From: Arsenophonus sp052174495
GTDB lineage: Bacteria; Pseudomonadota; Gammaproteobacteria; Enterobacterales; Enterobacteriaceae
Length of the DNA: 64,000 bases
NCBI GenBank assembly: GCA_052174495.1
Contig: JBQMRR010000060.1
Span: 1 to 64,000 of the forward strand
Direction: 5' to 3'
Shown here in pieces: positions 39,952 through 50,379 of the stretch. The first letter of the stretch is position 1, and each line of letters starts with the position of its first letter. The translations under genes were made by a program, and so were the position numbers. The notes beneath the pieces were generated by a model. The model did no database searches and was not told the DNA's origin. It saw nothing but the letters and a program-made list of their open reading frames with translations.

Positions 39952-40221
39952 ATGTCTCTAAGTATTGAAGCAAAAGCCCAAATTATTGCGGACTATGGTC
40001 GTGATAAAAATGATACAGGTTCTAGTGAAGTTCAAATTGCTCTTTTGACTGCGGAAATTAATTATTTGCAAGATCACTTTGCAGTGCATAAAAAAGATCA
40101 TCACAGCCGTCGAGGGCTATTGCATATGGTTGCTCAGCGTCGTAAACTATTAAATTATCTGAAGTATAAAAATGTTGCTTGCTATACTACACTTATTGAA
40201 CGCTTAGGATTACGTCGTTGA
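39952..40221 (+). CDS. rpsO: 30S ribosomal protein S15
   Basis: Primary 16S rRNA-binding protein of the platform. Start at ATG 39952 (MSLSIEAKAQIIADYGRD) behind TTGGAG; the frame can be extended ten codons upstream, but this adds residues no S15 has. Conserved DTGSSEVQIALLT, HKKDHHSRRGLL and ERLGLRR are present. 89 residues, identical in length to E. coli. A terminator lies between rpsO and pnp, as in E. coli. Confidence 0.99.
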   Translation: MSLSIEAKAQIIADYGRDKNDTGSSEVQIALLTAEINYLQDHFAVHKKDHHSRRGLLHMVAQRRKLLNYLKYKNVACYTTLIERLGLRR

Positions 40222-40236
40222 TTAGTTAGTTTCAAA

Positions 40237-40262
40237 AGAAAGGGGCTTCTAGCCCCTTTTCT
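40237..40262 (+). terminator. Rho-independent terminator after rpsO
   Basis: GAAAGGGGC, loop TTCTA, GCCCCTTTTC (40238-40261): an 8-9 bp stem followed by T. It matches the position of the t1 terminator between rpsO and pnp in E. coli. Confidence 0.85.
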
Positions 40263-40515
40263 TCTAGAAGATAGAAAAAATATTTAAAATTGGTTTACAC
40301 TTGCAAAGTAATTTTAAGAAATAAATTTTTGTCATTTTTTTCTAAATAATATGAACTTTTTAACTACAGGGGCCACTTCTCAGCTAATGAGCTTACTGAT
40401 ACTTACAAGATAAGTAAAAATATTCAGTTTGTTATTAATTATGAGGAGAGTATGTAGCAAAAAAGAAAATATTGGTGTTGTTATATAAATAAACAGCTAT
40501 TAAAAGGATATTATT

Positions 40516-42609
40516 TTGCTTAATCCTATTATTCATAAATTTCAATATGGCCAAAATATCGTCACTATCGAAACGGGTATGATTGCGCGTCAAGCGACTG
40601 CTGCAGTTATGGTTAATATAGATGATACAGCCGTATTTGTCACTGTTGTTGGACAGAAAAAAGTAAAAGAAGGACAGGATTTCTTTCCACTGACAGTTAA
40701 TTATCAAGAACGATCATATGCTGCAGGTCGAATTCCTGGTAGTTTTTTTCGTCGTGAAGGTCGTCCTGGTGAAAGTGAAACACTGATTGCCAGACTGATC
40801 GATCGTCCACTTCGCCCTTTATTTCCAGATGGATTTATTAATGAAATACAAATTATTATTACTGTTGTATCTATTAATCCACAAGTAAATCCAGATATTG
40901 TTGCTATGATCGGCGCATCTGCTGCATTAACTATATCGGGTATTCCATTTAATGGCCCAATTGGTGCAGCGCGCGTTGGTTATATTGATGACCAGTATGT
41001 TTTAAATCCTACTGTTGATGAATTAAAAAGTAGTCGCTTAGATTTAGTTGTCGCAGGTACGTCGAATGCGGTATTAATGGTGGAGTCTGAAGCTGATTTA
41101 TTAACGGAAGAGCAAATGCTTGGTGCAGTTATTTTTGGTTACGAGCAGCAACAAATTGTGATTAAGAATATTAATACCTTAGCAGCTGAAACGGGCAAAG
41201 AAAAATGGAATTGGCAACCTGAATCGATTAATCAAGAATTACATAAGTGGATCACTGAATTAGCTGAACAGAGGTTAGGTTATGCTTATCGTATTTCTGA
41301 AAAACAAGAACGTTATACTAATGTTAATGCGATTAAAGAAGATGTCACTAATACCCTTTTAGCAAAAAATGAATCTTTAGATCCTGCTAAAATAAATAAA
41401 ATTCTTTCCAGTTTAGAGAAAAAAGTTGTTCGTACTCGAATATTAAAAGGTGAACCACGGATTGATGGGCGAGAAAAAGACATGGTACGTTCACTTGATG
41501 TCCGTACCGGTGTATTACCTCGTACCCATGGTTCAGCATTATTTACTCGCGGAGAAACTCAGGCGTTGGTCACAGTAACTCTTGGTACTGAACGTGATGC
41601 GCAAACTATTGACGAGCTTATGGGTGAATATACTGATCGTTTCCTATTCCATTATAATTTCCCTCCTTATTCAGTAGGTGAAACAGGCCTTGTTGGTTCA
41701 CCAAAACGTCGTGAAATTGGCCATGGACGTTTAGCTAAGCGTGGAGTATTAGCGGTGATGCCAAAGCAGTCAGAGTTTCCCTATACTATACGTATAGTAT
41801 CTGAAATTACCGAATCTAATGGCTCTTCTTCTATGGCTTCTATCTGTGGGGCATCACTAGCATTAATGGATGCCGGTGTTCCAATTAAGACAGCGGTAGC
41901 AGGTATTGCAATGGGGTTAATGAAAGAAAACGATAATTTTGTTGTGCTTTCTGATATTTTGAGTGATGAAGATTATTTAGGCGATATGGATTTTAAAGTT
42001 GCAGGCAGTCGTGAAGGTATTAGTGCTCTACAGATGGATATTAAGATTGAAGGTATTACGCGTGAAATTATGCAAGTTGCCTTAAACCAGGCAAAAGGGG
42101 CTCGTTTACACATTTTAAGTGTTATGGAAGAGGCTATTAATAGTCCTCGTGAAGAAATTTCTGAATTTGCACCACGTATTCATACTATCCACATCAATCC
42201 TGACAAGATCAAAGATGTGATAGGTAAAGGTGGTTCTGTTATTAGAGCATTAACTGAAGAAACTGGTACTACGATCGAAATTGATGATGATGGTACCGTA
42301 AAAATTGCTGCAACCGATAACTCTAAAGCAAAAGCAGCTATTAGTCGTATTGAAAATATTACCGCAGAAGTTCAAGTTGGTCGCGTTTATCTTGGTAAAG
42401 TCACACGTATTGTTGACTTTGGCGCTTTTGTTGCTATCGGCGGCGTCAAAGAAGGATTAGTACATATCTCTCAGATAGCAGAAAAACGCGTTGAAAAAGT
42501 GATTGATTATTTACAGTTAGGTCAGGAAGTGCCAGTTAAAGTGTTAGAAATTGATCGACAGGGTCGTATTCGCCTTAGTATAAAAGAGGCACTTTCTACA
42601 GAAAGTTAG
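40516..42609 (+). CDS. pnp: Polynucleotide phosphorylase
   Basis: Phosphorolytic 3'-5' exoribonuclease and degradosome partner. Starts at TTG 40516 behind AAAGGA, the same unusual start codon as E. coli pnp. Two RNase PH-like halves (about 1-210 and 310-545) with FFRREGRPGESETLIARLIDRPLR-type core; in the second half FTRGETQALVTVTLG and SDILSDEDYLGDMDFKVAG carry the active-site acidic residues. KH domain (about 552-610, DKIKDVIGKGGSVIRALTEE) and S1 domain (about 620-690) follow. 697 residues against 711; only the Ala/Glu-rich tail is missing. Confidence 0.98.
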   Translation: MLNPIIHKFQYGQNIVTIETGMIARQATAAVMVNIDDTAVFVTVVGQKKVKEGQDFFPLTVNYQERSYAAGRIPGSFFRREGRPGESETLIARLIDRPLRPLFPDGFINEIQIIITVVSINPQVNPDIVAMIGASAALTISGIPFNGPIGAARVGYIDDQYVLNPTVDELKSSRLDLVVAGTSNAVLMVESEADLLTEEQMLGAVIFGYEQQQIVIKNINTLAAETGKEKWNWQPESINQELHKWITELAEQRLGYAYRISEKQERYTNVNAIKEDVTNTLLAKNESLDPAKINKILSSLEKKVVRTRILKGEPRIDGREKDMVRSLDVRTGVLPRTHGSALFTRGETQALVTVTLGTERDAQTIDELMGEYTDRFLFHYNFPPYSVGETGLVGSPKRREIGHGRLAKRGVLAVMPKQSEFPYTIRIVSEITESNGSSSMASICGASLALMDAGVPIKTAVAGIAMGLMKENDNFVVLSDILSDEDYLGDMDFKVAGSREGISALQMDIKIEGITREIMQVALNQAKGARLHILSVMEEAINSPREEISEFAPRIHTIHINPDKIKDVIGKGGSVIRALTEETGTTIEIDDDGTVKIAATDNSKAKAAISRIENITAEVQVGRVYLGKVTRIVDFGAFVAIGGVKEGLVHISQIAEKRVEKVIDYLQLGQEVPVKVLEIDRQGRIRLSIKEALSTES

Positions 42610-42779
42610 CTGAAATAGAAATACAGATTTTTGTAGAATAATTTGACGTAATGTTTGATGTTCTATAAAAAAGCACCTACTCAGTTTTTTTAAATAACTG
42701 AATCTCTGGTAATTATGGAGATTCACGGGATATATTGATTTCTCCCCTCCCTTAATAAAGGAAAATAATTTTTTTTTGC

Positions 42780-43645
42780 TTTGGAACATTATACTGCTGC
42801 TATTATTTTATTGTCAGTTGCAGCAGTAAAACTAAAATAAAAAGTAAAATTTTTACTATTCTATTATCACAAGAAGTGATATTAGCTTGTATTGAACAGA
42901 TTTTTGGAAATCTATCATCTTTGATGATAAATTCATATAACTTTTATATGAATGCTGTATTGTTGTATGATAGTCTTGGATTAATGACGGTAGCAGGTAA
43001 CGTTTTGCTTATAGCACTAGTTTATAGCTCCTGATATTTCGAAAATTTTTAATTTTTTTTGGAATATATTTTTTACAAGCAGATAATTTTGTTATTTTGC
43101 CTATCGAACGTTTAATTTAATTTTAAAGCTTGATCTAACTTAGAAGTTCGTATTACCTGAATCGGGATATTATCCTGTATTATAATAATAGATATCAATT
43201 GACTTATGGTGATCTGCTGAACTCGCGTATTATCGACAAGATTAAAATTATTTTTCCGCAGCTTATAACTTTATTTACCAGAGAAAGAATAGAGTCAAAA
43301 TACTACAAACTAATTTATTATCTCAATTATAATCAAGCGAAAATTGGCAATGTGTAGGGACTCTGGAATAGAATTAAATTCTATTAAGTAAAATCAATGA
43401 AAAAACATTGGTGGTTGATTCGTCTGAAAAACTTAACAGATAATACTACTCTCGCTGAGCATCTTAGTAAAACTAACTTCTATTTAGATAAAAACCTAAG
43501 TCTTGGGGGGTAATCATAGCGCTATATACTATTATTTAAATTAATAGTAGATAGGAAGTGCACACATAACTTTATTGAGCATCACTGTGATCTGTTGGAA
43601 CTGTTTTTGTTAGTCAGAGCACAACACAACACCTTTCAATATCAG
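42780..43645 (+). pseudogene. nlpI: Decayed lipoprotein NlpI
   Basis: Broken plus-strand frames of the TPR lipoprotein NlpI, which regulates peptidoglycan endopeptidases. SQEVILACIEQI then AVLLYDSLGLMTVAGN (42875-43000) match QQEVILARMEQI...GVLYDSLGLRALARN; LTDNTTLAEHLSKTNFYL (43430-43490) matches ATDNTSLAEHLSETNFYL; HNFIEHHCDLLELFLL near 43560-43610 matches HNFVEHRYALLELSLL. Several stops and frameshifts. It lies between pnp and deaD as in E. coli. Confidence 0.88.
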
Positions 43646-43824
43646 GCTAGGCAGTATCGACGAACATATCTCATCACTACTTTTTAAGTCTTTATCGATT
43701 GTGATAAGAGCTTATTGTTCTTTTAATAAAAATTATTTTAGCTAGTTCATATTTTAAGTGAAAATAATCGAAATTTTTCGCAGAGTTATGTAAACTGGCC
43801 ACCATAATAAGTGAGGACTTTTGA

Positions 43825-45663
43825 ATGACTAATGAGACTGAAATCTCTTTTGTTGATTTAGGTTTATCAATACCAATTCTTTCTGCACTAAATGACCTTG
43901 GTTATAAAAACCCATCGCCAATACAACAACAATGCATCCCCTATTTATTAGATGGATATGATGTATTAGGTATGGCACAAACCGGTAGTGGTAAAACTGC
44001 TGCTTTTAGCTTACCACTATTACATAATATAGATATTACATTGAAAGCCCCTCAAATCTTAATGTTGGTACCAACGCGTGAGTTAGCTGTACAAGTTGCA
44101 GAAGCTATAACTGAATTTTCCAAACATATGCGTTCAGTAAATGTGATCGCACTATATGGTGGACAACGTTATGATTCGCAGTTATACGCACTAAAGCAAG
44201 GTCCGCAAATTATAGTAGGAACACCGGGTCGCTTATTAGACCACTTAAAAAGAGGGAAGTTAAATTTATCTCATTTACGTGGGTTAGTTCTTGATGAAGC
44301 GGATGAAATGTTACGTATGGGATTTATTGAAGACGTTGAAAATATTATTAGTCAGATCCCTACAGAGCATCAAACGGCACTATTTTCTGCCACAATGCCG
44401 GAAGCGATTCGTCATATTACGCGTCGCTTTATGAAATCACCAAAAGAAATTAATATTCAATCCAGTTTGACAACACGTCCAGATATTACCCAAAGTTATT
44501 GGTCTGTTTATGGCATGCGTAAAAATGAAGCATTAGTTCGTTTTTTAGAGGCTGAAGATTTTGATGCGGCAATTATTTTTGTACGCACTAAAAATGCCAC
44601 ATTAGAGGTTGCTGAAGCGCTTGAACGTAGTGGATATAACAGTTCAGCTCTAAATGGCGATATGAATCAAGCTCTACGTGAACAAACATTAGAGCGTTTA
44701 AAAGATGGTCGTCTTGACATATTAATTGCCACTGATGTTGCAGCACGTGGTTTAGATGTTGAACGTGTTAGTTTAGTTGTTAACTATGACATACCGATGG
44801 ATGCAGAATCTTATGTTCATCGAATTGGTCGTACAGGTCGGGCAGGCCGAGCTGGACGTGCTCTTTTATTTGTTGATAATCATGAACGTCGACTATTGCG
44901 AAATATTGAACGTACCATGAAGCAGCTAATTATAGAAGTTGAGTTACCCAGTTCTGCGCTTTTAAGTAAACGTCGGCAAACTATATTTTCTAAAAATATT
45001 CAAAAGCAATTAGAAAGCGGTGATTTAGAAAAATATCGTACATTACTGACTAAATTAGTTTCAGATGATGATCTAGATATGGAAACATTAGCTTCAGCAC
45101 TATTAAAAATGGCGCAAGGTGATCGACCACTAATATTGCCAGCTGATCCTGTTCGTCGTGCAAAACGTGAGTTTAATTCACGTGATAGGCGTTATCGCAA
45201 TAATGGCACTTCTGAGGAGCGTGAGCGTACTTCACATCGAGAGCGCTCTGATTTCGGTGATATGGAATTATACCGTATTGAAGTTGGTCGTGATGATGGC
45301 ATCGAAGTTCGCCACATTGTGGGGACAATTGCTAACGAAGCAGATATTAATAGTCGTTATATTGGTAACATTAAGTTGTATGCCTCGTATTCAACGATAG
45401 AATTACCAAAAGGTATGCCAAAAGAATTACTTAATCATTTGACACGTACTCGTATTTTGAATAAGCCAATGCAATTGCAATTACTAGGTGAAGCACAATC
45501 GTTTCAACGTCATAGTAATAGTAGACATCGTAATGGTCCTGAATTACGCGAACGAGGACACCGTTTTGATAATGAACGTCGCACTGAGCGTGAACAATTC
45601 CGTAGTCGTAATAACAGACATAATAGCACTGGATTACGTACTCGTAGTAATCATAACATCTAA
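43825..45663 (+). CDS. deaD: Cold-shock DEAD-box RNA helicase
   Basis: ATP-dependent RNA helicase (CsdA) used in 50S assembly and cold-shock mRNA decay. Q-motif region SPIQQQCIPYLL, motif I AQTGSGKTAAF near residue 52, motif II LDEADEML near 157, SAT near 189, and C-terminal helicase motif HRIGRTGRAGR near 331 are intact. An RNA-binding RRM-like domain (about 480-560, YRIEVGRDDGIEVRHIVGTI) and a basic Arg/Asn-rich tail follow. Length 612 against 629. The upstream gene nlpI is dead, so deaD must use its own promoter or pnp readthrough. Confidence 0.97.
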   Translation: MTNETEISFVDLGLSIPILSALNDLGYKNPSPIQQQCIPYLLDGYDVLGMAQTGSGKTAAFSLPLLHNIDITLKAPQILMLVPTRELAVQVAEAITEFSKHMRSVNVIALYGGQRYDSQLYALKQGPQIIVGTPGRLLDHLKRGKLNLSHLRGLVLDEADEMLRMGFIEDVENIISQIPTEHQTALFSATMPEAIRHITRRFMKSPKEINIQSSLTTRPDITQSYWSVYGMRKNEALVRFLEAEDFDAAIIFVRTKNATLEVAEALERSGYNSSALNGDMNQALREQTLERLKDGRLDILIATDVAARGLDVERVSLVVNYDIPMDAESYVHRIGRTGRAGRAGRALLFVDNHERRLLRNIERTMKQLIIEVELPSSALLSKRRQTIFSKNIQKQLESGDLEKYRTLLTKLVSDDDLDMETLASALLKMAQGDRPLILPADPVRRAKREFNSRDRRYRNNGTSEERERTSHRERSDFGDMELYRIEVGRDDGIEVRHIVGTIANEADINSRYIGNIKLYASYSTIELPKGMPKELLNHLTRTRILNKPMQLQLLGEAQSFQRHSNSRHRNGPELRERGHRFDNERRTEREQFRSRNNRHNSTGLRTRSNHNI

Positions 45664-45721
45664 TTAATAGAATATTAATTTATTTAAATTTTTATTATTA
45701 AATAACGTTATCCATAGAATG

Positions 45722-45743
45722 GGCATTATCCTAATGCCTTTTT
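45722..45743 (+). terminator. Rho-independent terminator after deaD
   Basis: GGCATTA (45722-45728), loop TCC, TAATGCC (45732-45738), then TTTTT. It lies 58 bp behind the deaD stop. Confidence 0.75.
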
Positions 45744-45959
45744 AAAAGCTTTTAGCTAATGACGATTGTTCGTCGGAATATATTAACAATTATTTAATAC
45801 TAATTTTTGCTTGTTTACTTTCAGTAAAGTACTTTTTTAGTTGAGTCATATTAATCAAATATTAATTAATAGCAATCAATTAAATATAGTATACATTTTA
45901 ATAGTTACGTAGTGTCAGCTCAGTAAACTCTTCTTAAATGCTTGCTATTAAGATAACAA

Positions 45960-46990
45960 ATGGCTTATTTTCAAGAGTTGCTGCTTGCTCGTAGAGAAAT
46001 ATAGAACTTACGTCTATATTTTAATTGTTCTGGTTCAATCAATCTTCTCTAGGCCAACTAATTTAGTAAATAAAAGCACCCTGTACTATGAAACCTACTC
46101 AGGTAGTCTTATAATCAGCTGACATAACTGTTTACATTTTAAATGTCAATTCCTTACCAATAGTTCTGATAGTTATCAAGCCTTATTAAGCTATAGTGAG
46201 TAATTTTATGGTTTCTAGCAAAGATTTTATCTATTTTTGCTTCATTCAAGTAAAAGGTGTACTATGATCGATGATCAGCTTAAGAAAATAATTAACACAC
46301 TCTACCCTGTATTAAACTCTTTAAGAATCTCATCATCACACACCCTATCGATCTGTGGCAATTAAAACTATGATTCATTCTTCTTTATCTCCTCTACTCT
46401 CTGCGTTTTCTGGCTTTCATATGTGGAATATAACGTTTCTATTTAAAGAATTCATGAAAAAATACTTTATCGACTTCATTAATACCACTTAGTATATTTA
46501 TCTTACCTATTAAGCTCAAACAAGAAGAAGCCAATGATGCTCTATCTAAATACTATTTTAAAATCAATCTCTGTTTGTTTGCTGACTCCAATAAAGTTAA
46601 GCTATTCAACATATATCGTAAATAACAAAACTATTTATCCTTCTGATTGTAGTTTTATCAAAGAATTTCCAATAAAATTATTAAACATTTTCTGCAATAT
46701 AGGATTTTATAACGATATCGTTATAATTCTAATTAATGTGTGTAGGTGCTCTATAAGAGATAACATCTTTCCTGTGATTTATGAACAGGATAAAGTAGAA
46801 TAAGTTTCTTTAATGCATGATTTGATATCATCAAATAGATTCTCGCCGAGCTAACTAATGAGATACATCTTTATGTTGGGATGGAGTAACTCAAAAGTCT
46901 TTTAAGCTGTATGACTGTTTTCTTTTCCATAGCAAACCACTATAGCGAAAATCCTTCATGCAATATAATGAGTTTATAGGAACAACTTTT
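45960..46990 (-). mobile_element. Decayed IS1595-family element
   Basis: Collinear with the other minus-strand copies from the left end (TCAAGAGTTGCTGCTTGCTC) to the right end (TAGCGAAAATCCTTCATGCA). The 89-codon plus-strand frame at 46534-46803 is a shadow within this decayed sequence. Confidence 0.66.
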
Positions 46991-47002
46991 TCTAAAATAG
47001 AC

Positions 47003-47075
47003 AAAATTAATATATCGCTGAGTATAATAATACTCAGATCATGAACACTTCCCAGAAGTAAGGGAAGCTGCGTTT
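47003..47075. repeat. Dispersed ~70-bp repeat, copy 2
   Basis: AAATTAATATATCGCTGAGT followed by ATCATGAACACTTCCCAGAA; same orientation as copies at 14543-14617 and 51978-52049. It lies directly behind an IS1595 remnant. Confidence 0.6.
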
Positions 47076-47121
47076 CTTATATTATTTTAGCTATGTTTTA
47101 AAATATATATACTGTAGTGCA

Positions 47122-47143
47122 ATTTTCTAAAATTTTTAGAAAA
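47122..47143 (-). terminator. AT-rich hairpin after waaP
   Basis: TTTCTAAAA (47124-47132) and TTTTAGAAA (47134-47142) are perfectly complementary, 15 bp past the waaP stop on the minus strand. It is weak, with no clean T run. Confidence 0.4.
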
Positions 47144-47157
47144 GAAAATGCTTGGAG

Positions 47158-47955
47158 TTATAATCCTCTCCTAATAGTTCTTTCTTTTATTCTTATTGCT
47201 TTAATATTAGCGTTTGATATTAATTTTTGTTCATTATTTAGAATGCTTCTTAAACTATCAGAAAAATAAATTTGCATAAAACGAAAAATATCTCGATAAC
47301 TTAAACCAATATTTAGTGATGAAAAATATAATCCAATCAAATCTTTATCTTTCCAACGTTTTGGTACATGTTGACGTATCTGTGCGCGATGTAAGTCAAT
47401 GATTGAAATCTTTAATTTTTTTTCATCACCATCAAATGGTAAATATAATAAAAAATGACAAATATAGCAATCGCGATGATTAATACCACACCTATGCATT
47501 TTACGCACTATTTCAGCCATTCGAAAAATTAATATTTTTTTAGTATTAAATTTAGGAGCTGAATTTTTCCAATTTGCGCAGTACTCTTCTAAGCTAATAG
47601 TCGGAATAAGCGCTTCGGTAATAATGAATGACTTACGTCGTAAAGGGTTAATTCCTTTTTTACCGAAAGCTTTACCATGCATTGTATCAATTCCTGCCTC
47701 ATATAGACAATGAATTGCTTTCCATTCTCTATCTACACCTAATACTGGTAAGCGTAAAGAAAATAGATTTTTTAAAATTTCTTTTAAAGAAGTACCATAA
47801 TGAATTTTAAGAAAATAATTTTTTGCTTTAACCTTAAAGCATAATGTTTTACGTGTCTCTAATTGACGAAAAATTTTACCATCTAATTTTTCTATTTCTA
47901 TAAAAGGATCTTTATCTTTCCATAAATTTTTGAAAGGTTGCTTAAGTTGAAGCAT
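47158..47955 (-). CDS. waaP: LPS core heptose(I) kinase
   Basis: WaaP (RfaP) phosphorylates heptose I of the LPS inner core, strengthening the outer membrane. Starts MLQLKQPFKNLWKDKDPF and aligns gap-free over 265 residues with E. coli WaaP. ETRKTLCFKVKAKNYFLK, LPVLGVDREWKAIH and the kinase-like catalytic block GINHRDCYICHFLL (Asp162 by alignment) are present, as is IIDLHRAQIR, which holds the Mg-binding aspartate. The C-terminus ends IRIKERTIRRGL. Its start overlaps the end of waaG by 14 bp, so the two are cotranscribed. No frame damage seen. Confidence 0.97.
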   Translation of the reverse strand: MLQLKQPFKNLWKDKDPFIEIEKLDGKIFRQLETRKTLCFKVKAKNYFLKIHYGTSLKEILKNLFSLRLPVLGVDREWKAIHCLYEAGIDTMHGKAFGKKGINPLRRKSFIITEALIPTISLEEYCANWKNSAPKFNTKKILIFRMAEIVRKMHRCGINHRDCYICHFLLYLPFDGDEKKLKISIIDLHRAQIRQHVPKRWKDKDLIGLYFSSLNIGLSYRDIFRFMQIYFSDSLRSILNNEQKLISNANIKAIRIKERTIRRGL

Positions 47956-49066
47956 GCTGATGGTACCCTAAAATAATATCTGCAGCTTTTTTAGGTAAAC
48001 TGTATAAATCTTGAGTATCAGAAAAGCGGCATGCAGATTTAAACCATTGATTTAATAGAGATTTATTAGATAAACTTCTTCTCAAAGCATTATTAAGATT
48101 TTTTTGTCTATAAGGCTCATTTATTACTATGCCACAATTTGCATGTTTGATATAGGATGCATAGCCACAAATCTCTGTTGTAATTACAGGTAAGCCCGCT
48201 GCAATAGCTTCAATTAATACTATGCCAGCAGCTTCTTGATAGGCTGGATGGATTAAGATATCAGCAGCAGCCATCAATTCAGATATATCATTACGTCCAT
48301 AAAAAAATAAAACTTGTTTATCTATTCTCAATTTTTTTGCTAATCGTTGATAACTGGTAGGTGAATCTTGTCCTACCACCATTAAGATAGTTTTATTTTT
48401 TATAATGTCAGGCAATGAAGCTATTGATTTAAGTGTTCTATCTACACCTTTACGTTTAAAATCTGAACCGACTTGTAATAAAAGAAATTGATCTTTAGAA
48501 ATAGCATTTTTTTTACGATAAATTAGTTTTGCGTCAATAATTTGCTGATCATATTTTTTACTAGGATCAATGCCAGGAGGTAATAAATAAAAGCGTTCGT
48601 CAGATGTATTATAATGTTTTTTAAAATTATTAATTTGATGTTGGGTGAGCATTAATAATTTGGTGTAACTATCTGCGTCAAAAACAGCTTTTTCATAAGC
48701 AATATAATGTTTATATCGTTTGGTCAGTTTATAAAAAAAACCTTTTTCTTTTTCTGCATAACAAATATCTGCTGCATAATAAATATCTAATCCTGGCATT
48801 TTATTAAAACCAACAATAATATCAGCAAGATGTTGCGTTAAATGTATTCTGACCTGATTATAAAATGCTTCATTACGTCCATGATTTGTATATGATTTAA
48901 CTGGGATTATAATAACGTTAATATGAGCAGGGATTTCACCATCCCATACCATTGTGTAAACACGTATTCGATGTCCCCATTTTTGGCAAGCAAATAGAAT
49001 CTGGATAAAATCTCTTTGTAGTCCGCCAAAAGGAAAATATTTATATAAACAAAATGCAATTTCTAT
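47942..49066 (-). CDS. waaG: LPS glucosyltransferase I, full frame with ATA first codon
   Basis: WaaG adds the first glucose to heptose II of the LPS core. The first in-frame ATG is at 48952, but conserved family sequence continues upstream without a stop: IAFCLYKYFPFGGLQRDF and then HRIRVYT. Extended to 49066 the frame is exactly 374 codons, the E. coli length, and its first codon is ATA (49064-49066) where E. coli has ATG. AAGGA lies nine bases before that ATA. No ATG, GTG or TTG occurs in the 38 extra codons. Further blocks: NHGRNEAFYN, GFNKMPGLDIYYAAD, QVGSDFKRKGVDR, HPAYQEAAGIVLIEA. An IS1595 remnant begins about 20 bp upstream; waaQ is absent. Confidence 0.85.
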   Translation of the reverse strand: MEIAFCLYKYFPFGGLQRDFIQILFACQKWGHRIRVYTMVWDGEIPAHINVIIIPVKSYTNHGRNEAFYNQVRIHLTQHLADIIVGFNKMPGLDIYYAADICYAEKEKGFFYKLTKRYKHYIAYEKAVFDADSYTKLLMLTQHQINNFKKHYNTSDERFYLLPPGIDPSKKYDQQIIDAKLIYRKKNAISKDQFLLLQVGSDFKRKGVDRTLKSIASLPDIIKNKTILMVVGQDSPTSYQRLAKKLRIDKQVLFFYGRNDISELMAAADILIHPAYQEAAGIVLIEAIAAGLPVITTEICGYASYIKHANCGIVINEPYRQKNLNNALRRSLSNKSLLNQWFKSACRFSDTQDLYSLPKKAADIILGYHQHAST

Positions 49067-49084
49067 GAAATTATATCCTTATCT

Positions 49085-50005
49085 TAGATTTAATAGTTTA
49101 TATATGACTATGTTAGTAGAAATTCCTTCTAGAAGAAGAAAGATTTTTAATACAGAGGTTGCCATAAAAATGCAAATACTCATATAGATCAAAGAGATTT
49201 TTTCTTCATTCCATGCAAGAAAAATCTTTATCTTATTAGATGTAAGATGGATTTGAGACAATTCTGCCATATGATGTTAATTCACAGATTTAAATAACTC
49301 ATTTTACTTTATCCTATCCATATTATCACAGTTAACGTAATACCACTGAGAGATATTTATTAGGGTTATAGCGAATATCGTTGCGAAATTCTCAATTGCA
49401 CGAAAAGATTTAACAACTTTATTGAAAGCCCTCTAATAAAAATTACATCGCAAGGATAGATAATATAGTTATTTGTAATGTACGTTAAATAATATGATTT
49501 TATGGAAATCAATAAAATACATAGGTGTTTATTTTAAAACAATGTTTAAATGATATTACTATTTGCTTGCTTTAGCGGAGACAGTTAACATAAATGCACT
49601 AAGTAATATTCTTAAAATTAATGAAATATTTTTCTCTAATGCTTTAAAGAAAAGCATTACTTTCCACATAGGAAAGGTAGGAAACGCGGGAAAGGAGTAA
49701 AAGAAAAGAGCAAATCTTGTTATTAATCATCCAAGATTAAGAGGCTAATCGTGAGCAATAATATTTAAAAAGTTTAATGCAGAGTATATTAGTTATTTTG
49801 AGTCAATTATTGATAAGAGTTGATCCTTTCTCGAATGAAGCTAAATGATATGAACCTTTACCAACGAGTATGAAATTAGTCACCATAGCCTAATAAAGCT
49901 TGATAACTATAGAATTATTGCTAAAGAATTTTATATTTAAAATATGACCAGTTATATCAGATAATTATAAGGATAGCTAAGTAGCTTCGAGAGTTATTAG
50001 CAGAT
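49085..50005 (+). mobile_element. Decayed IS1595-family element upstream of waaG
   Basis: Plus-strand broken frames give LALAETVNINALSNILKI and NEIFFSNALK (49570-49650), then a Lys/Arg-rich stretch, FKKFNAEYISYF (49770-49810) and TFTNEYEISHHSLIKLDN (49850-49910), following the order of an IS1595-type transposase. Many stops. The 63-codon minus-strand frame 49079-49270 is a shadow. Confidence 0.7.
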
Positions 50006-50012
50006 TTTAGTA

Positions 50013-50140
50013 TATAGCTTGATCAGCCTTCACTCCTATGCTTCGTAAATTTCTTCTTCATTTTTAAATTAGATATTATTTATCACCATTGAGTCAGTAA
50101 GCAAATTCCCTGAACTGGTTCATAATTAAAAACTGAGCTC
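50013..50140 (-). mobile_element. IS256 right end, outer piece of a split copy
   Basis: ATCAGCCTTCACTCCTATGC resembles the reverse of the shared end motif at 18550 and 58740. The sequence continues into the C-terminal transposase region but breaks near 50140; the homology resumes at 52085. Confidence 0.6.
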
Positions 50141-50379
50141 TCCTTTAAGAAGAATAAAAACCATCTTTTTTTGCTAAAAAGGAGATAAAATCAGTTTACT
50201 AGATCTGTTATAAATTAAAATTTCATAGAAGCATGTATTATTGACCTAATGCACTAATTTTAAGGATATTAATCCTAAGTTTGATTTAATAACTATCATT
50301 TTTTCCATTTTATATATTTTCTGAGAACAATTCTATTTTCTGTTTGCTAATTTGAGCGATAATAAAAGTAGCCTGTTGC

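Noticed and set aside
42700..42724. GAATCTC...GAGATTC dyad behind pnp as a terminator
   Set aside because: Seven-bp stem with an 11-nt loop and no T run.
46534..46803. 89-codon plus-strand frame
   Set aside because: It is antisense to an IS1595 remnant and low in complexity, with no ribosome site.
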